Assembly: GCF_008039565.1 (NCBI RefSeq)
Contig: NZ_VDUX01000003.1
Location: 124,001-188,000 of the forward strand
Reading direction: 5' to 3'
From: Aeromicrobium terrae
GTDB lineage: Bacteria; Actinomycetota; Actinomycetes; Propionibacteriales; Nocardioidaceae
Length of the DNA: 64,000 nucleotides
Made by a program: the position numbers and the translations under genes. The notes under the pieces are model-generated. The model had not been told where the DNA came from. It saw nothing but the letters and a program-made list of their open reading frames with translations, and searched no databases. Shown here in pieces: positions 61,151 through 64,000 of the stretch (within the stretch, counting starts at the first letter, position 1; every line of letters begins with the position of its first letter).

Positions 61151-62211
61151 GAACCACCCTCGATGCCGGCGAGGCGCTCGGCGAGGTCGGCCTCCACGAG
61201 CGAGGCGATGACGTCGTCGAGCGCGCCGTCCATCACGGCGTCCAGGTTGTAGGCCTTGAAGCCGGTGCGGTGGTCGGAGATGCGGTTCTCCGGGAAGTTG
61301 TAGGTGCGGACGCGCTCGGAGCGGTCGACGGTGCGGACCTGCGACTTGCGCGCGTCGGAGGCTTCCGCGTCGGCCGCCGCCTGGGCGGCCTCCAGGAGTC
61401 GCGACCGCAGGATGCGCAGCGCCTGCTCCTTGTTCTGCAGCTGGCTCTTCTCGTTCTGGCAGCTGACCACGATGCCGGTGGGCAGGTGCGTGATGCGCAC
61501 GGCGGAGTCGGTGGTGTTCACGCTCTGGCCACCGGGCCCCGACGAGCGGAAGACGTCGATGCGCAGCTCGTTGTCGTGGATCTCGACGTCGACGTCCTCG
61601 GCCTCCGGCATGACGAAGACGCCGGCCGCCGACGTGTGGATGCGGCCCTGCGACTCGGTGACCGGCACGCGCTGGACGCGGTGCACCCCGCCCTCGAACT
61701 TCAGCAGCGCGTACGGCGCCTCACCCGGCTCGGGCGTGCCCTTGGCCTGCACGGAGACGGTGACCGACTTGTAGCCGCCGAGGGCGGACTCGGTGGCGTC
61801 GAGCACCTCGGTGCGCCAGCCGCGGTGCTCGGCGTAGCGGCTGTACATGCGCAGGAGGTCGCCGGCGAACAGCGCCGACTCCTCGCCGCCCTCCCCGCCC
61901 TTGATCTCGACGATGACGTCCTTGCCGTCGGACGGGTCGCGCGGCACCAGCAGGCGCTGGAGCCGCTCGGCCAGCTCGGGGACACGGTGCTCCAGGTCGG
62001 CGACCTCGTCGTCGAGCTCGAGCTCACGCGCGGCCTCGAGGTCGTCCTGAGCCTGCTGCCACTCACGGTAGGTGCGGATGACGGCGGTCAGCTCGGCGTA
62101 GCGCCGGCCGACCTTCTTGGCCTGCGCGGCGTCGGCGTGCAGGGCCGGATCAGCCATGCGCTGCTCAAGGGCGGCATGCTCCTCGATCAGCGTCTCGACG
62201 GCTTCAAACAC
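61147..62211 (-). CDS. prfA: Peptide chain release factor 1
   Basis: Class I release factor (354 aa) reading UAA and UAG. The stop-codon tripeptide P-x-T is PVT in [20 protein letters not shown]. The peptidyl-hydrolysis GGQ is in [20 protein letters not shown] near residue 229. RF1 rather than RF2 is indicated by PxT. It lies 80 bases from rpmE with a strong hairpin between, and overlaps prmC. Confidence 0.96.
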   Translation of the reverse strand: MFEAVETLIEEHAALEQRMADPALHADAAQAKKVGRRYAELTAVIRTYREWQQAQDDLEAARELELDDEVADLEHRVPELAERLQRLLVPRDPSDGKDVIVEIKGGEGGEESALFAGDLLRMYSRYAEHRGWRTEVLDATESALGGYKSVTVSVQAKGTPEPGEAPYALLKFEGGVHRVQRVPVTESQGRIHTSAAGVFVMPEAEDVDVEIHDNELRIDVFRSSGPGGQSVNTTDSAVRITHLPTGIVVSCQNEKSQLQNKEQALRILRSRLLEAAQAAADAEASDARKSQVRTVDRSERVRTYNFPENRISDHRTGFKAYNLDAVMDGALDDVIASLVEADLAERLAGIEGGS

Positions 62212-62244
62212 CTGCGCACCTCCTCACGAACCACGGGACAGAGA

Positions 62245-62283
62245 ACGACGCCGACCCCTCCGGACGGAGGAGGTCGGCGTCGT
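62245..62283 (-). terminator. Strong hairpin between rpmE and prfA
   Basis: ACGACGCCGACC (62245-62256) pairs with GGTCGGCGTCGT (62272-62283), and inside it CCTCC pairs with GGAGG with a one-base bulge and GGAC-type loop. It is 8 bases after the rpmE stop and would reduce read-through into prfA. Confidence 0.75.
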
Positions 62284-62291
62284 GGGCGCAG

Positions 62292-62498
62292 CTACTTCTT
62301 GCCGTAGCGCTTCTCGAACCGGGCCACGCGGCCGCCGGTGTCGAGGATCTTCTGCTTGCCCGTGTAGAAGGGGTGGCAGGCCGAGCACACCTCGGAACGG
62401 ATCGTCCCGTCGGTGGCCGTGGATCGGGTGGTGAACGTGTTGCCACAGGTACAGGTGACCTGGGTCAAGACGTAGTCCGGGTGGATGTCCTTCTTCAT
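62292..62498 (-). CDS. rpmE: 50S ribosomal protein L31, zinc-binding form
   Basis: Ribosomal protein of 68 aa. The Cys motif is intact (VTCTCGN and [15 protein letters not shown]), so this is the zinc-containing L31 and not the zinc-free paralogue induced in zinc starvation. [13 protein letters not shown] is the usual start. ATG 62498 follows GAGGAC. It sits between gpx and prfA. Confidence 0.96.
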   Translation of the reverse strand: MKKDIHPDYVLTQVTCTCGNTFTTRSTATDGTIRSEVCSACHPFYTGKQKILDTGGRVARFEKRYGKK

Positions 62499-62562
62499 GA
62501 TGTCCTCTCGTGGTCGCTGGGTCGGGACGCGTCGCGTTCCGTGAACCAGAACCGGGGATCAA

Positions 62563-62580
62563 TGGTGCCAGACGGCACCA
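62563..62580 (-). terminator. 7-bp hairpin between gpx and rpmE
   Basis: TGGTGCC (62563-62569) and GGCACCA (62574-62580) form a perfect stem with a 4-nt loop, 36 bases after the gpx stop and upstream of rpmE. It may end the rho-gpx transcript or lie in the rpmE leader. Confidence 0.5.
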
Positions 62581-62615
62581 GGTACAGCGAAATCGTGGCG
62601 GTGCGTATTCCCCGG

Positions 62616-63098
62616 TCAGGCGGGGAGCAGAGCCTCGATGTCGTCGGCGATGTCCTCGGGCTTGGTCGCCGAGCCGTAGCGCTGGACGACGTTGCCCTCG
62701 GGGTCGACGAGGAACTTGGTGAAGTTCCACTTGATCGCGCCGCCGAGCACGCCCTTCTTCTCGGTCTTGAGCCACTGGTAGAGCGGGTGGGCGTTCTTCC
62801 CGTTGACCTCGACCTTGCTGAACATCGGGAACGTGACGCCGAAGCTGGTCTCGCAGAACGTCGCGATCTCGTCCTCGCTGCCGGGCTCCTGGTGACCGAA
62901 CTGGTCGCACGGGAACCCGAGCACGACGAGGCCGCGCTCGGCGTACTGCTCGTACAGCTTCTCCAGCCCGCCGTACTGCGGGGTGAAGCCGCACTGCGAC
63001 GCCGTGTTGACGACGAGGACGACCTTGCCCTTGTAGTCGGCGAGCTGCTGCTCCACTCCGTCGATCGTGGTCGCGGAGAAGTCGTGGATCGTGGTCAT
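62616..63098 (-). CDS. Glutathione peroxidase-family thiol peroxidase
   Basis: Peroxidase of 160 aa using Cys instead of Sec: C36 in VVNTASQCGFTPQYGGLE. The second motif is LGFPCDQFGHQEPG and the third KWNFTKFLVD. Bacterial members commonly take electrons from thioredoxin. I start at ATG 63098 (MTTIHDFSATTIDG), with GAAGG five bases upstream; a GTG at 63110 lies within the end of rho. The gene sits between rho and rpmE, one base after the rho stop, so it is cotranscribed with rho. Confidence 0.92.
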   Translation of the reverse strand: MTTIHDFSATTIDGVEQQLADYKGKVVLVVNTASQCGFTPQYGGLEKLYEQYAERGLVVLGFPCDQFGHQEPGSEDEIATFCETSFGVTFPMFSKVEVNGKNAHPLYQWLKTEKKGVLGGAIKWNFTKFLVDPEGNVVQRYGSATKPEDIADDIEALLPA

Positions 63099-63099
63099 G

Positions 63100-64000
63100 T
63101 CAGCCTTCACCGTCCGTCGCGTCCTGGGGCATCGTCTTGTTGATCGACATCAGGAACTCGGCGTTGGTGGGGTTCTTCTTGAGGCGCTCGAGCATGAGCT
63201 CCAGGCCCTGCTGGCCCTCCAGGCCGGACAGGACCCGGCGCAGCTTCCAGACGACCGCGAGCTCGTCCTTGCCCATCAGCAGCTCCTCGCGGCGGGTGCT
63301 GGACGCCTCGACGTCGATGGCCGGGAAGATCCGCTTGTCGGCGAAGTCGCGACGCAGCCGCAGCTCCATGTTGCCGGTGCCCTTGAACTCCTCGAAGATC
63401 ACCTCGTCCATGCGCGAGCCGGTCTCGACGAGCGCCGTGGCGAGGATGGTCAGCGAGCCGCCGTCCTCGATGTTGCGCGCGGCGCCGAAGAACTTCTTCG
63501 GCGGGTACAGCGCGGAGGAGTCGACGCCGCCGGACATGATCCGGCCGCTGGCGGGGGCCGACAGGTTGTAGGCGCGGCCCAGGCGGGTGATGCCGTCGAG
63601 CAGCACGACGACGTCGTGGCCCAGCTCGACAAGGCGCTTGGCGCGCTCGATGGCGAGCTCGGCGACCGTGGTGTGGTCGGAGGCCGGACGGTCGAACGTG
63701 GACGAGATGACCTCGCCCTTCACGGTGCGCTGGAAGTCGGTGACCTCCTCCGGACGCTCGTCGACGAGGACGATCATCAGGTGGCACTCGGGGTTGTTGG
63801 CCGTGATGGCGTTCGCGATGGACTGCATGATCATCGTCTTGCCGGCCTTGGGCGGCGACACGATGAGGCCGCGCTGACCCTTGCCGATCGGCGACATCAG
63901 GTCGATGATCCGGCCGGCCATGTTGCTCGCGTCCGTCTCGAGGCGCAGGCGCTCGGACGGGTAGAGCGGCGTGAGCTTGGAGAACTCGATGCGCTTCTTG
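63100..64000 (-). CDS. rho: Transcription termination factor Rho (5' part beyond window edge)
   Basis: C-terminal 299 codons of the hexameric RNA helicase that terminates transcription. The frame is open to the right edge, reading [20 protein letters not shown] into [20 protein letters not shown]. Walker A is [13 protein letters not shown]; Walker B is [16 protein letters not shown]; the Q-loop/secondary RNA site region is [20 protein letters not shown]; and [20 protein letters not shown] is the family signature. The end is [12 protein letters not shown]. Confidence 0.97.
   Translation of the reverse strand, partial: KKRIEFSKLTPLYPSERLRLETDASNMAGRIIDLMSPIGKGQRGLIVSPPKAGKTMIMQSIANAITANNPECHLMIVLVDERPEEVTDFQRTVKGEVISSTFDRPASDHTTVAELAIERAKRLVELGHDVVVLLDGITRLGRAYNLSAPASGRIMSGGVDSSALYPPKKFFGAARNIEDGGSLTILATALVETGSRMDEVIFEEFKGTGNMELRLRRDFADKRIFPAIDVEASSTRREELLMGKDELAVVWKLRRVLSGLEGQQGLELMLERLKKNPTNAEFLMSINKTMPQDATDGEG

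Overview
The window is very GC-rich, gene-dense DNA with GTG starts, TANNNT -10 boxes and many ATGA/GTGA gene overlaps. It carries marker genes of high-GC Gram-positives: the mismatch-repair endonuclease NucS, an Mce lipid-transfer operon, a GlnR-like box, an NnaR-type regulator, DUF2550 beside atpC, and a FilP/Scy-like coiled coil beside ethylmalonyl-CoA genes. This indicates an actinobacterium, most likely Nocardioidaceae (Aeromicrobium/Nocardioides-like). That placement is inferred from gene content and order, not from a search. No rRNA, tRNA, CRISPR array or insertion sequence was found.

Layout. 1-3.6 kb: peptide ABC transporter (oppC cut by the left edge, oppB, binding lipoprotein). 3.7-5.5 kb: etfBA. 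5.7-10.3 kb: two overlapping genes for large Ala/Glu-rich coiled-coil proteins. 10.5-18.2 kb: enoyl-CoA hydratase, an MFS exporter with its ArsR-like regulator, a secreted alpha/beta hydrolase, an SDR plus QueA-like pair behind a SoxR-like box, and a GNAT-Nudix fusion. 18.2-21.9 kb: envelope proteins, a YbbN/CnoX-like chaperone, a PH-domain membrane protein and a 52-residue membrane protein. 21.9-33 kb: an ethylmalonyl/methylmalonyl-CoA block (meaB, thiolase, epimerase, ccr, 3-hydroxyacyl-CoA dehydrogenase, ecm), mixed with a FilP/Scy-like coiled coil, nucS and an SSI-like inhibitor. 33-39.3 kb: nitrite assimilation (nirC-like channel, nirB, nirD, nnaR, sirohydrochlorin chelatase) ending in a PduO-type cobalamin adenosyltransferase. 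39.3-49.6 kb: a 44-residue secreted peptide, DUF2550, the complete ATP synthase operon, a WecA-like transferase and tsaC. 49.65-60.3 kb: a nuclease-like gene between opposed 22-bp repeat arrays, a VTT-like membrane protein, a full mce operon and its TetR regulator. 60.3-64 kb: prmC, prfA, rpmE, gpx and rho (cut by the right edge).

How they work together. Thiolase, hydroxyacyl-CoA dehydrogenase and crotonase make crotonyl-CoA. Ccr carboxylates it to ethylmalonyl-CoA, and the epimerase, B12-dependent Ecm and MeaB carry it on. The adenosyltransferase supplies the cofactor and ETF takes electrons from acyl-CoA dehydrogenases. Nitrite enters through the channel and is reduced by siroheme-containing NirBD, with siroheme synthesis and regulation in the same transcription unit. 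The mce operon is probably a lipid or steroid importer repressed by the divergent TetR.

The most unusual feature is the nuclease-like gene (49799-50725), flanked by four 22-bp repeats on one side and seven inverted copies on the other. It lies at one end of a 10.7-kb segment that appears to interrupt the usual rho-rpmE-prfA-prmC-tsaC-wecA-atp order. It may be a self-contained repeat/nuclease element.
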